DNA from: Paraburkholderia bonniea
Lineage (GTDB): Bacteria; Pseudomonadota; Gammaproteobacteria; Burkholderiales; Burkholderiaceae
Length of the DNA: 64,000 bases
Direction: 5' to 3'
NCBI RefSeq assembly: GCF_009455625.1
Contig: NZ_QPEQ01000001.1
Span: forward strand, 1,674,001 to 1,738,000
The position numbers and the translations under genes were made by a program. Of the stretch, positions 48,001-55,653 are shown one piece after another. The notes under the pieces are model-generated. The model had not been told where the DNA came from. It saw only the letters and a list, made by a program, of their open reading frames with translations, and did not search any database. Each line of letters opens with the position of its first letter. The first letter of the stretch is position 1.

Positions 48001-48611
48001 CGTCAGTGGCAACGGGATCGCCTGCACCGGCACCAGCTCCGGCTCCAACGCCAAATCCAGATTCGGCAGCGGGACCTGGACCGGGGTCGCCAGCACCGGC
48101 ACCGGCACCAGCTCCGGTTCCAAAGCCAAATCCAGATTCGATAGCTGGACCTGGATCGCCGGCACCGGCACCAGCTCCGGTTCCAAGGCCAAATCCAGAT
48201 TCGGCAGCGGGACCTGGACCGGGATCACCGGCACCGGCACCGGCACCGGCACCAGTTTCTGGCCCGGAATCAACACCGGCACCACGACTGGCGACCGAGG
48301 TTTATTCGGCATTCCAGAGGGCAATCATGGCGAATCGCGATTTTAAGAAGTCTCAAGCTTCCTACAATCAGATGACCCTGACGCTGCATAAAAAATTGCG
48401 AGCCGATTTGATGGATGCGGGTGCTGATCGTTTTGCTGCCTATCAGGCTAGATCCAGGTATGGGATGAGCATGCAGGCAGCGCGCGAATCACTCAACGCT
48501 GCAAACCGCGCCCGTAATCAGGCCTGGAGCGATTTGTCCCGCGCTCAAAATAGTTATCGTGCTGAAACGTCTGGCAGTCAAAGGGCTCCTTCGGCCCTAC
48601 AAGGCTGGTAA
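45051..48611 (+). CDS. TpsA-type exoprotein with polyproline repeat stalk
   Basis: 1186 residues. A signal peptide (1-25, ending SEAHA) leads into a TPS/haemagglutination activity domain: NRINSANPTSILGSL and GRVFVVNPNGVLIGKGANI carry the conserved NPNG motif recognised by TpsB POTRA domains. Residues to ~810 look like a right-handed beta-helix (repetitive GGDITL, NVTLAARDGAI strands). About 817-982 is a stalk of some 16 VTPL units separated by six-proline tracts, then a Pro-Ala segment to ~1080 and a charged, probably helical ~105-residue end. It is short for a TpsA; no toxin or FHA prodomain is recognised. ATG 45051 starts the signal peptide. It likely forms an adhesin secreted by the next gene's product. 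Confidence 0.85.
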   Translation: MKNALTLRPLAFAIALAAASEAHAVGTGTIAFGTGGIAKNGATTTVTQTSDKMIVNWDNMDVAAKESLKFAQPLETSAVLNRINSANPTSILGSLTANGRVFVVNPNGVLIGKGANINVGSFVASSLDMSDADFKADKFRFTGNGTGKVSNAGDITAKELVALIGSGEVRNDAGGQIVGSKGVAMAAGGDVTLSFGDSDNSFAITLDQGSMKALINNGGLIATNDGNIKLTARAIDAMTRSVINNSGSIEAKGATIGADNSIVLESLGNGSVDIGGKLEAMHDKPLGQQRSLIKVSGDSVNILDGAQLTAGQAGEGRFGQYEVRGGQIELAAQGKDRAVKFDRSTLAAEQLLLTADNVLTGEGLQVPKLSSTTRSENMNISVKLQTEEQNLNVGGSAKPTAGNGVIDASFVKAAADQKSRLNIATGTGTVKLDNSALNYGDLALASRLGSVELNSKINGASLTVVAGKLTQAAGADINMTRSLNVTSLSDLVQTANISAGESIGLTAKAAFTQQKGTQTKAASVHYGADQLTLNGETNAVGNVSLRAKDGATQSADSSITTGTLDLAGGGFNLTKGRNTAGIVRGGVDSLDMTMTGDTTLGGIGTRGNLNAKSLGSVSIAQVEAGGNIAIKSDKDIISAGVLKAGGDITLNGVNVRSLDKEPGTDQYSVINASGKLAIDAAKSISLGSIKANNVTLAARDGAISADSLEAGTASVTSANGTWLKNLEATNATISAGKEGIGLTGARVKQNLTLNTSGDVTQARALERDAITVDGDLTYNLANSSKIRPAGEMPVQITAGKIIENRTEGGPANPFAPPPPVTPLPPPPPPVTPLPPPPPPVTPLPPPPPPVTPLPPPPPPVTPLPPPPPPVTPLPPPPPPVTPLPPPPPPVTPLPPPPPPVTPLPPPPPPPLVTPLPPPPPVTPLPPPPPPVTPLPPPPPPVTPLPPPPPPVTPLPPPPPPVTPLPPPPPPVTPLPPPPPPVQDPSVATGSPAPAPAPAPTPNPDSAAGPGPGSPAPAPAPAPVPKPNPDSIAGPGSPAPAPAPVPRPNPDSAAGPGPGSPAPAPAPAPVSGPESTPAPRLATEVYSAFQRAIMANRDFKKSQASYNQMTLTLHKKLRADLMDAGADRFAAYQARSRYGMSMQAARESLNAANRARNQAWSDLSRAQNSYRAETSGSQRAPSALQGW
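47508..47992 (+). repeat. 30-bp GC-rich tandem repeat array within the TpsA gene
   Basis: About sixteen units of roughly GTGACGCCATTG plus an 18-base CCG/CCA tract encode VTPL-PPPPPP. Most units are 30 bp; one is 36 bp (47761-47800 region) and one 27 bp. Differences among units are mostly CCA/CCG/CCT swaps. All length changes keep frame. The minus strand is open across the array as a low-complexity Ala/Met/Ser frame, taken as a shadow. Confidence 0.93.
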
Positions 48612-48732
48612 GGCACGACTTCCCAAGTCGCTCATGGTGCGCAGTAGTATTTTTTCTGTGAACCATGAGCGTTCAAATTAGCTAGATCTCTCACGCCCTG
48701 CGGTCCTGGTGTCTGAAGGGCGTGTCTTGTAC

Positions 48733-50457
48733 ATGAAAATCTCATCTAAATTTCTTGCCTCCTGGATTATTGTGTCCGGGGTCTCCGGACTATCTGCGGC
48801 TCACGCGCAAAGTGCTCCGGGTACAGCAATCCGTTTTGTGCCTGGCATGTTGCCATCAACCGGCTCGTTGCTTCAAAGCACACCTGACTTGCTGGTTCCC
48901 GATGCGCCTCGATCGAATACTCCGGTTGAACCGGTAGAAATACACAAAGCCGCACCGTCAGAGAGTACGAAAGGTGAGGTGATTCACGTCGTGCGCATTG
49001 AGGTGGACGATGTGCCGCCGGCATTACAGTCACGCGTCAATTCAATTGTTGCTGCCTATCAGGATCGCAATCTGACTTTTGGCGAGCTCCGTGACATTGC
49101 GGCAGAGATCTCTGAGGCCCTTGTTTCGGCTGGAGAGGCGCTGAGTTACGCGATGATTCCTCCGCAGAAGGTCGAGGGTGGTGTGATTCGTATGGCGGTC
49201 ATTAGTGGCCATCTGGAATCCGTTGTATTAGGAAAAAACAAGTCACGAGTCTCCGATACCGTACTTGAGCGGTATATGCAACGCATCCAGAACGAGTCGA
49301 CCAATATCGTTCGTGCTCAAGCTGAAATTTCGCGCCTGGCTGATTTGCCTGGCATTGGCGGTATTTCTCCCGTACTGGCAGCTGGCACACAGCCTGGCGG
49401 CTCGATCTTGACGCTGGGTATTGCGGCGGAGCCCGCCGTTGAAGCAGTGCTAGTGGCCGACAATAATGGCTCGGAAACCACTGGAAGAAATCGCATCGGT
49501 TTTCAGTTCACGGCAAATAGCCCGTTAAAAATAGGAGACCGTTTCCAGTTCATGGGGTATGCCGCCCCCGATATTTTTCAGTTCACCAGTAACAGCAATA
49601 GTGGTTACACATTGCTTGGGCGTGCTTCTTACGATTTACCGATCGGCGCAGCGGGTATGCGCGCAGGCTTGGCTTTTGCCCGGGTGAATTACGCGTTGGG
49701 CGGGCTTTATAAAGGCATCGGCGATGGCAATGCGAATATCGTTACGCTCTATGCCAATAAGTCATTAATCCGCAAACATAACAATGATCTGTCGTTGAGC
49801 GCCAGTCTCGACTACAAATCCATGCGCGACACGATTGTCAGCAGTGACAACAAACGCTCCGATCTTGTCGCTGGCCTTCAAGTATCAGGTAACTACGGCA
49901 GCACGTTAGCCGGTCGGCCAAATGCAATTCAATATGAGGCCGGTATCGGTGCTGGCCGGATTGATAATCCCGATCCGTTCTGGGGCGTAAGCACGGATGG
50001 AAGGTTCTACAAGGCTACACAAAACGTGCGCGTCACTCAGTCGCTCGTCTCAGACGTGCTGCTTGAAATGGCCTGGAATGGCCAGCAGGCTAGCCGAACG
50101 CTCGACTCTGTGGAAAAAATGGCATTAGGTGGCCCAGGTGCTGTACGTGCCTACACGACCGATGCGGCGAGTGTTGATTCTGGCTGGATTGGGTCGGTGG
50201 TGCTGAGCACGGGTGTGCCGAAAGTAAAGGGCTTGCGTGCCCAGATTTTTTATGAAATGGCCCACGGTAAGCCGCAGAAATTTGGCGCACGTGGCGTGTC
50301 GCCCAGCGTCAATCTCAGCGGCTATGGCGCAGGGCTGAATTACACCGCGGGTAATCGTGCGAATGTCAGTATCAGCTATGCCCGTCCGATCAAAAGTATT
50401 GCAGCAGGTGGGCATGCTAGTGGCGCAGTCTGGGTGAATACGGCACTGAAGATATAA
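48733..50457 (+). CDS. TpsB outer-membrane transporter (ShlB/FhaC/HecB family)
   Basis: 574 residues: signal peptide (ending SAAHA), a Pro-rich linker, POTRA domains (about 80-235; EVIHVVRIEVDDVPP, LSYAMIPPQKVEGGVIRMAV) and a 16-strand beta-barrel with the lid-loop motif as LGGPGAVRAY, retaining the essential Arg. The protein threads its TpsA partner across the outer membrane without ATP. It lies 121 bases after the TpsA gene in the same direction; ATG 48733 is preferred over GTG 48709 because the signal peptide begins there. Function is secure; specificity for the upstream TpsA is inferred from adjacency. Confidence 0.93.
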   Translation: MKISSKFLASWIIVSGVSGLSAAHAQSAPGTAIRFVPGMLPSTGSLLQSTPDLLVPDAPRSNTPVEPVEIHKAAPSESTKGEVIHVVRIEVDDVPPALQSRVNSIVAAYQDRNLTFGELRDIAAEISEALVSAGEALSYAMIPPQKVEGGVIRMAVISGHLESVVLGKNKSRVSDTVLERYMQRIQNESTNIVRAQAEISRLADLPGIGGISPVLAAGTQPGGSILTLGIAAEPAVEAVLVADNNGSETTGRNRIGFQFTANSPLKIGDRFQFMGYAAPDIFQFTSNSNSGYTLLGRASYDLPIGAAGMRAGLAFARVNYALGGLYKGIGDGNANIVTLYANKSLIRKHNNDLSLSASLDYKSMRDTIVSSDNKRSDLVAGLQVSGNYGSTLAGRPNAIQYEAGIGAGRIDNPDPFWGVSTDGRFYKATQNVRVTQSLVSDVLLEMAWNGQQASRTLDSVEKMALGGPGAVRAYTTDAASVDSGWIGSVVLSTGVPKVKGLRAQIFYEMAHGKPQKFGARGVSPSVNLSGYGAGLNYTAGNRANVSISYARPIKSIAAGGHASGAVWVNTALKI

Positions 50458-50540
50458 AACGCTGGTTTCTGCGTATGCCGATATGGCAGGTCCGTTGGTG
50501 AGGGATTAGTGTGGGCCTCTGGTGGCCTCGGGGTTCACAT

Positions 50541-50562
50541 TTGAATCATTCAAGTGATTCAA
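50541..50562. promoter_or_regulatory. Inverted repeat in the gap after the TpsB gene
   Basis: TTGAATCA (50541-50548) and TGATTCAA (50555-50562) form a perfect 8-bp inverted repeat with a 6-base centre. No T tract follows, so it is more like an operator or RNA stem than a terminator, 155 bases before the next start. Confidence 0.4.
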
Positions 50563-50717
50563 TCCTTCCGGAGGGGCTTGATTACCAGCGATGAAATCAC
50601 CTCTAGAAAATTCGCGTGCTGTCGTGTGAGGCGTTAGACTGCCATGGAATCAGGCCAGCATAGTCGTATGACCGTGAATGGTCCCGGCCATGCGGCACAC
50701 TACAGCGAGGTGACGAT

Positions 50718-51284
50718 ATGAGAGCGTGCTTTGCCTTATCAGCAGTATCTGTTTTTTCTGCGTCTGCCTGCCTGATCGGCATGAGCGTCGCGTTAAGTTC
50801 CGCAGCGCTGGCTGCACCGCCTATCACCATCACATCGCAGGCCGCGCTTGATGGACCGATTCGCTATAGCGTCAAAGTGACATCGGCGCAGTTCGGAAAT
50901 ACTCAAGAAACACGTTCAATCCGCTCGGGCCAGTCTGACGATTACACCTGGAAAACCGTGCCGCCAGGTGGTGCTGTGCCAGTCTCTAGTCAGTGTCCCG
51001 GTTATGAATCGATGGCGCTGGATGCCAACGGCGCGATGCTTCGTCAGGTTCAGTTGCGTGTCGCACCGGTGGTCAGCGCTGATGGGACGGCAACTATTCA
51101 GTTGAGCTTTCTGGCGCAAACACCGCGCGGCACAAAAGTTGTGACGAAATCAGCTAAAAAATTGAAATGCGCGGATAGCGTGAAACTAAGCCAGATAGTC
51201 CGCTTTTCGATGCCGACTGATGGCAGTAGCAAAACGCTTACGTTGAATGACGGAACTCAAATTACGCTCACCGCCCGGCGTTAA
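50718..51284 (+). CDS. Small secreted protein of the TPS locus, function unknown
   Basis: 188 residues. A signal peptide ends near LAA (~32, with AAPPITITSQ following). Mature part is beta-rich with two cysteines (SSQCPGYES ~95, KLKCADSV ~155) that could form a disulfide. I do not recognise the family with confidence; it may belong to a Burkholderia-type DUF (possibly DUF6013). It follows the TpsB gene by 260 bases in the same direction and ends before a strong hairpin, so it may be the third gene of the locus, or a separate unit. A periplasmic or surface role is likely from the signal peptide. Confidence 0.75.
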   Translation: MRACFALSAVSVFSASACLIGMSVALSSAALAAPPITITSQAALDGPIRYSVKVTSAQFGNTQETRSIRSGQSDDYTWKTVPPGGAVPVSSQCPGYESMALDANGAMLRQVQLRVAPVVSADGTATIQLSFLAQTPRGTKVVTKSAKKLKCADSVKLSQIVRFSMPTDGSSKTLTLNDGTQITLTARR

Positions 51285-51307
51285 ACCTTTCGATCTGGCC
51301 AGCAAAT

Positions 51308-51352
51308 ATGCCGCTTGCAATGCATCGCACCACGATGCATTGCAAGCGGCAT
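51308..51352. repeat. Perfect 20-bp-arm inverted repeat (hairpin)
   Basis: Arms at 51308-51327 and 51333-51352 are exact reverse complements with a 5-base centre CACCA. It lies 24 bases after the preceding stop. No T tract follows, so it is not a standard intrinsic terminator although it may end or protect the mRNA. Its length and perfection are unusual for this window. Confidence 0.9.
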
Positions 51353-51545
51353 GTTGTATCTGCGCCCACCCGCCTATTAAAATGCGGCGCTTGAAACGGG
51401 ATGGCATCAGTTCGAGCGGGTCCTTTCCAGACGTCGATTGGCGTTGCCTGAACCCGGATTAAGCGACTGGCTTGAACACACATCTGCCTGAACCGGGCAC
51501 GACCTGTGCTTGTCTATCGATAACGAAACAAACTGCGGAGCCCTC

Positions 51546-53912
51546 ATGGCGGTGTCGCGCGCATGCGTAAAGAAAGCTGGAAAAATAATCGGATGGTTCG
51601 CGGTGGTGCTGGCCGTTCTGCTTGCAACATTGACCGTCTTTGTTCTGACCTTCAACTGGAATCATGCGCGTCCGTGGATTAACGACAAGGTGAGCCAGGC
51701 CATCGGCCGACCCTTTGCGATTGAGGGCGATCTAAAAATAGGCTGGCATCATCCAGCGGGCGAGAGTGGTTGGCAGGCTTGGGTGCCATGGCCTCGTTTT
51801 TCAGCCGAGACCATCACGGTGGCTAACCCGGACTGGGCTCGGGACAAACATTTCGCTACCCTCGAACAGATTTATTTCGATGTGAAGGCATTGCCCTTGT
51901 TGGCCCGCGATATCGTCATTCCCGCCATCAATCTGGTTAATCCTTCTGTCGATCTTGAGCGGCTGGCTGACGGGCGCAATAACTGGACTTTCAAGCTGGC
52001 TTCCTCATCAGAGCCATCAAGCTGGACGCTTCAGTTGCACGACATTGCTTTTGCCAAGGGCCATGTCAAATATTCCGACCAGAAGAGTAAAACTGACGTG
52101 GAGGTCGTGGTCGATACACTGGGCCAGCCTGTGCCATTGGGCGAGGTGATGAAAGCGCAGGAGACTGCGTCGCGCAAAGAGTCGGCCCAAGTGGTGGGCA
52201 AACAGGCTGCCAAGCGTCTCGCGGCTCAGGTCGAGACGGCTTCTGTGGCTGCGGCGTCAGCCGCATCCACCGCTTCTGCGCCAGCAGATGCTTCAGCCGC
52301 TTTGGCAGTATCGACTGCATCCGTTTCTGGCACCCATGCTGTGACCAAACCCGGCCGCCCAGAAAAAACTGTGCCAACCTATGCAATCGGCTGGACCGTT
52401 AAGGGTTCCTATAATCATCAGGCCGTGTCCGGTAAGGGAGCGGTGGGGGGCGTACTGGCCTTGCAGGATGCGAAACGGCCTTTTCCACTTCAGGCCGATG
52501 TGAAAGCGGGGGATCTGCATGTCGCTCTGGTTGGCACGCTGACAGATCCCGTCAATCTCGGGGCGATTGATCTGCGTTTGTGGCTGCAGGGTGTCAGCAT
52601 GGCGCATCTGTATGCGTTGACGGGCGTGACCTTGCCAGACACGCCACCTTATGCAACCGATGGCCGCTTGATCGGCCAGTTCAAACGCGGTGGCAGTGTG
52701 TTTCGTTATGAAAACTTTACTGGCCGGGTAGGTGGCAGCGATCTGAATGGCACGCTGACCTATACCGCTCGTAAGCCGCGTCCGTCGTTGCAGGGTGAGC
52801 TGGTATCGAACGTCTTGCAGTTCTCCGACCTGGCACCGCTGATCGGTGCTGATAGCAACGCCAGTAAGGCAAAGCGTGGCGATACCACACGCCAGCCCAC
52901 CGGCCGGGTGCTGCCGGTTGAAGCATTTCGCACCGAGCGCTGGAAGGCGATTGATGCGGATGTGAAATTTACCGGACGTCGTCTGATTAAAGACCCCAGC
53001 TTGCCAATTACCAATCTTTACACCCATGTGGTGATGAATAACGGCGTGCTTTCGTTTGAGCCGCTCAGTTTCGGCGTGGCAGGCGGCACGCTGACTTCGA
53101 CGATTCACCTGGATGGCAGCGCGACGCCGCTGAAAGGACGTTTCTCGACGTCGGCCCGTCATTTGAAGCTCAAGCAGCTTTTGCCTGACGTCAAGACCAT
53201 GCAAACGGCGCTGGGGGAAATCAATGGAGACGCGGCGCTCTCCGCGACAGGCAATTCTCCTGCGGCGCTGGCGGCCACCGCTAACGGCGAAATCAAAGCG
53301 GTAGTGATAGATGGGACGGTTAGCCGCTTGATTATGGAAGCAGCGGGTTTAAACGTCGCCAATGTGGTGTACGAAAAGCTCTTTGATGCCCGCGACGTCA
53401 AGATCAACTGTGCAGCAGCGGATTTTGTTGCCACGAATGGTGTGCTTGATTCACGAGTGTTCGCTCTGGATACGGCCGATGCGGTAATCAATATCGACGG
53501 CCATGTCAATTTGCGCGATGAATCGATGGATCTGGGCATTCATCCGCATACGAAGGGTTTCCGGGTGTTCTCATTGCGCTCACCGCTTTATGTGAAGGGC
53601 ACCTTCAAAGACCCACATGTCGGTGTCGATGCGGGGGCATTGATGTTGCGTGGCGGGGCGATGATTGGTCTTGGGTTAATCAACCCGTTTGCCGCGCTGA
53701 TTCCATTGATCGCGCCGAGCAATAACCAACCGCTGCCTTGTGCTGCGCTGATGTCGGAGATGCGGACTAAACCTGGCGCGCCGCCGCCAGGACAAAAGCA
53801 GAAATCCCGCGCGCCGCTACCGTTAAAACCGGTTCCCGATGCGGCCGCTAGCAAGCCTGCCGCACGCAATATCCAGCCTCCCGCAAATGCGGTTGATTAC
53901 CGGGGCAGCTAG
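51546..53912 (+). CDS. AsmA family protein
   Basis: 788 residues. An N-terminal membrane helix (KKAGKIIGWFAVVLAVLLAT) precedes the AsmA pattern: PFAIEGDLKIGW, SLL-type repeats and a C-terminal AsmA_2 domain with LDGTVSRLIMEAAG-like GTVSRLIMEA, then CAAADF and DLGIHPHTKGF. A Ala/Ser-rich insert at ~200-265 separates two parts. AsmA-like proteins span the periplasm as bridge-like structures and influence outer-membrane lipid and protein assembly. TTG 51510 is rejected as start; ATG 51546 begins the helix. A Pro-rich tail ends it. Confidence 0.85.
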   Translation: MAVSRACVKKAGKIIGWFAVVLAVLLATLTVFVLTFNWNHARPWINDKVSQAIGRPFAIEGDLKIGWHHPAGESGWQAWVPWPRFSAETITVANPDWARDKHFATLEQIYFDVKALPLLARDIVIPAINLVNPSVDLERLADGRNNWTFKLASSSEPSSWTLQLHDIAFAKGHVKYSDQKSKTDVEVVVDTLGQPVPLGEVMKAQETASRKESAQVVGKQAAKRLAAQVETASVAAASAASTASAPADASAALAVSTASVSGTHAVTKPGRPEKTVPTYAIGWTVKGSYNHQAVSGKGAVGGVLALQDAKRPFPLQADVKAGDLHVALVGTLTDPVNLGAIDLRLWLQGVSMAHLYALTGVTLPDTPPYATDGRLIGQFKRGGSVFRYENFTGRVGGSDLNGTLTYTARKPRPSLQGELVSNVLQFSDLAPLIGADSNASKAKRGDTTRQPTGRVLPVEAFRTERWKAIDADVKFTGRRLIKDPSLPITNLYTHVVMNNGVLSFEPLSFGVAGGTLTSTIHLDGSATPLKGRFSTSARHLKLKQLLPDVKTMQTALGEINGDAALSATGNSPAALAATANGEIKAVVIDGTVSRLIMEAAGLNVANVVYEKLFDARDVKINCAAADFVATNGVLDSRVFALDTADAVINIDGHVNLRDESMDLGIHPHTKGFRVFSLRSPLYVKGTFKDPHVGVDAGALMLRGGAMIGLGLINPFAALIPLIAPSNNQPLPCAALMSEMRTKPGAPPPGQKQKSRAPLPLKPVPDAAASKPAARNIQPPANAVDYRGS

Positions 53913-53947
53913 CACGAGGGCCTGAAGAATAAATGCCGTGATGAAAT

Positions 53948-53985
53948 AAAAAATCCTGCCAGCAATATTGCTGGCAGGATTTTTT
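53948..53985. terminator. Bidirectional terminator between asmA-like gene and mscL
   Basis: A perfect 38-base palindrome (arms 53948-53966 and 53967-53985) centred on AATATT, starting AAAAAATCCTGCC and ending GGATTTTTT. Flanking genes converge. Confidence 0.9.
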
Positions 53986-54022
53986 ATTGAATGACTTGTT
54001 GCTTTGCGGTTTACTTCGCGGC

Positions 54023-54460
54023 CTACCTCGGCGTGTTTTTCAGTGAATCACGGATTTCACGCAACAGCAGAACATCTTCAGCGGGTTCCGCTACTTCGGC
54101 CACAGCCGGTTTGCGCAGGTTATTAATAAATTTCACCATCAGGAAAATGATGAAGGCAAGAATGACGAAATTGATGGCGACAGTAATGAACGAGCCATAA
54201 CCAAAGACGGCTACACCAGCTGTCTGTAAATCCTTGTATGACTCAGGATTGCCCTTGAAGCCCTCAGGAATATGGCCGAGCAAAATAAATTTGTTGGAAA
54301 AATCGAGGCCGCCGGTTGCAATGCCGACCACCGGCATAATCAGGTCTTTCACAATCGAATTAACAATGGTGGAAAATGCGCCGCCAATAATGACACCCAC
54401 GGCCAGATCCATCACATTGCCTTTAAGGGCAAACTCCTTGAATTCCTTAATCATGCTCAT
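54023..54460 (-). CDS. mscL: Large-conductance mechanosensitive channel MscL
   Basis: 145 residues. The amphipathic N-terminus and first pore helix ([20 protein letters not shown]) and the second helix ([17 protein letters not shown]) are typical, with a charged C-terminal bundle. It opens under membrane tension to release solutes after hypo-osmotic shock. Slightly longer than the E. coli protein because of the periplasmic loop. Confidence 0.97.
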   Translation of the reverse strand: MSMIKEFKEFALKGNVMDLAVGVIIGGAFSTIVNSIVKDLIMPVVGIATGGLDFSNKFILLGHIPEGFKGNPESYKDLQTAGVAVFGYGSFITVAINFVILAFIIFLMVKFINNLRKPAVAEVAEPAEDVLLLREIRDSLKNTPR

Positions 54461-54544
54461 ATGAGATTCCTTATTAAAGTGAGTGGCGCAATGATAGCCA
54501 ACACACGTTGCAACGGGTAGTTTTTTGTTAATGAAAGGGTTTTG

Positions 54545-55564
54545 TTAATTAGAGCCCGTTATATTGGCTGTCTGTGCGGCAAAGCTGGCCGGATCCGTGT
54601 GGGAGCCGCATAGCAGCACGCCAACTCGTTTGCCTTGCAACGTTTCACGTAAAGGCCCAAGTAGCGCGGCAGTGGCAGCCGCGCAAGCTGGTTCAAGCGC
54701 GAGTTTGAGCTGATCGAACAGCATCAGCATGCTGGCGCGCAATTGATCGTCGGTTACGGTGACAAGACCATCAATATGCCGTCGGCATAACTCGTAGCTA
54801 TATTCCTCGGTGTGCGGTGCCATTAATGAATCAGCAATGGAATGCATCGCACCCATTTTCACCGTGTGATTAGCCGCAAAACTTTTACCCATTGCATTTG
54901 ATTCTTCCGGCTCGACGCCATAGATCTGCACGCGCGGATTGGCAAGCTTCAAGGCTGTGGCGATACCCGCAGCCAGACCACCACCACCCACTGGCACGAT
55001 CACCGCATCGAGATCGGGCGTTTGTGTGGCCCATTCGTAACCGAGCGTCGCGGTGCCCAGGATAGTGCGGTAGCCATTAAACGGATGAACGAAATAGCGA
55101 CCTTCCTCGGCCTCGATACGGCGCACGATGTCAAACGCCTGCGGCCCGGTTCCTGCCATCACGATATCGGCACCATAGCGCTTGCACCACGCGATGCGCG
55201 CCGGATGCGCGGAGCGAAACAGCACGACCTTGGCGCTGATGCCTAGCCGCATTGCGGCATAGGCGACTGCAACCGCATGATTGCCACCCGAGACGCACGT
55301 GACACCAGCGCTGCGTTGCGCTTTTTCCAGCGCGAGCATATGAGTGAATGCACCGCGCGTCTTGAAGCTGCCGCCTGCCTGAAGCAGCTCGAACTTGAAG
55401 TTGACGAGCGTGCCGTCAAGCGATGGAAAATCCAGCCGGTCAAAGGTGGGCGTGCGAGCGACCCACGGTGTCAGGGTGAAATGCTGCGCCGCGATGTCGT
55501 CAAGGGTTGGGATCGGCTCACCGTCGATGGTGTGGTCGGTGTGCCGGGGCAGTGCGCTAGACAT
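54545..55564 (-). CDS. PLP-dependent threonine/serine dehydratase-like enzyme
   Basis: 339 residues of fold-type II. PLP Lys 68 in GGSFKTRGAF, VSGGNHAVAVAYA and the phosphate loop VPVGGGGLAAG are complete. It matches the catabolic threonine dehydratase/serine racemase group; no C-terminal regulatory domain is present, so not a biosynthetic IlvA. Substrate specificity is inferred. It lies 80 bases upstream of mscL on the minus strand. Confidence 0.8.
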   Translation of the reverse strand: MSSALPRHTDHTIDGEPIPTLDDIAAQHFTLTPWVARTPTFDRLDFPSLDGTLVNFKFELLQAGGSFKTRGAFTHMLALEKAQRSAGVTCVSGGNHAVAVAYAAMRLGISAKVVLFRSAHPARIAWCKRYGADIVMAGTGPQAFDIVRRIEAEEGRYFVHPFNGYRTILGTATLGYEWATQTPDLDAVIVPVGGGGLAAGIATALKLANPRVQIYGVEPEESNAMGKSFAANHTVKMGAMHSIADSLMAPHTEEYSYELCRRHIDGLVTVTDDQLRASMLMLFDQLKLALEPACAAATAALLGPLRETLQGKRVGVLLCGSHTDPASFAAQTANITGSN

Positions 55565-55653
55565 GGTGTTTTAAGCCGAATGAGGAAGAAAGTGCGGGTG
55601 GCCTGGGTGGCTGCAAAGCGGTAGCAAAGCAGCTACAAAGCGACCACAAAGGC

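Noticed and set aside
47482..48324. A 280-codon minus-strand frame opposite the proline repeats
   Set aside because: It is a low-complexity Ala/Met/Ser/Pro translation created by the CCG/CCA repeats on the other strand, with no ribosome binding site or recognisable domain.
45051..48611. Contact-dependent inhibition (CdiA/BcpA) interpretation of the TPS locus
   Set aside because: No CdiA-CT toxin, VENN-like junction or immunity gene is seen, the exoprotein is far shorter than CdiA, and the third gene is a secreted protein rather than a cytosolic immunity protein.
51247..51462. 71-codon plus-strand frame across the 20-bp hairpin
   Set aside because: It begins inside the previous gene in another frame; the hairpin would be its coding sequence twice inverted, which is improbable for a protein.
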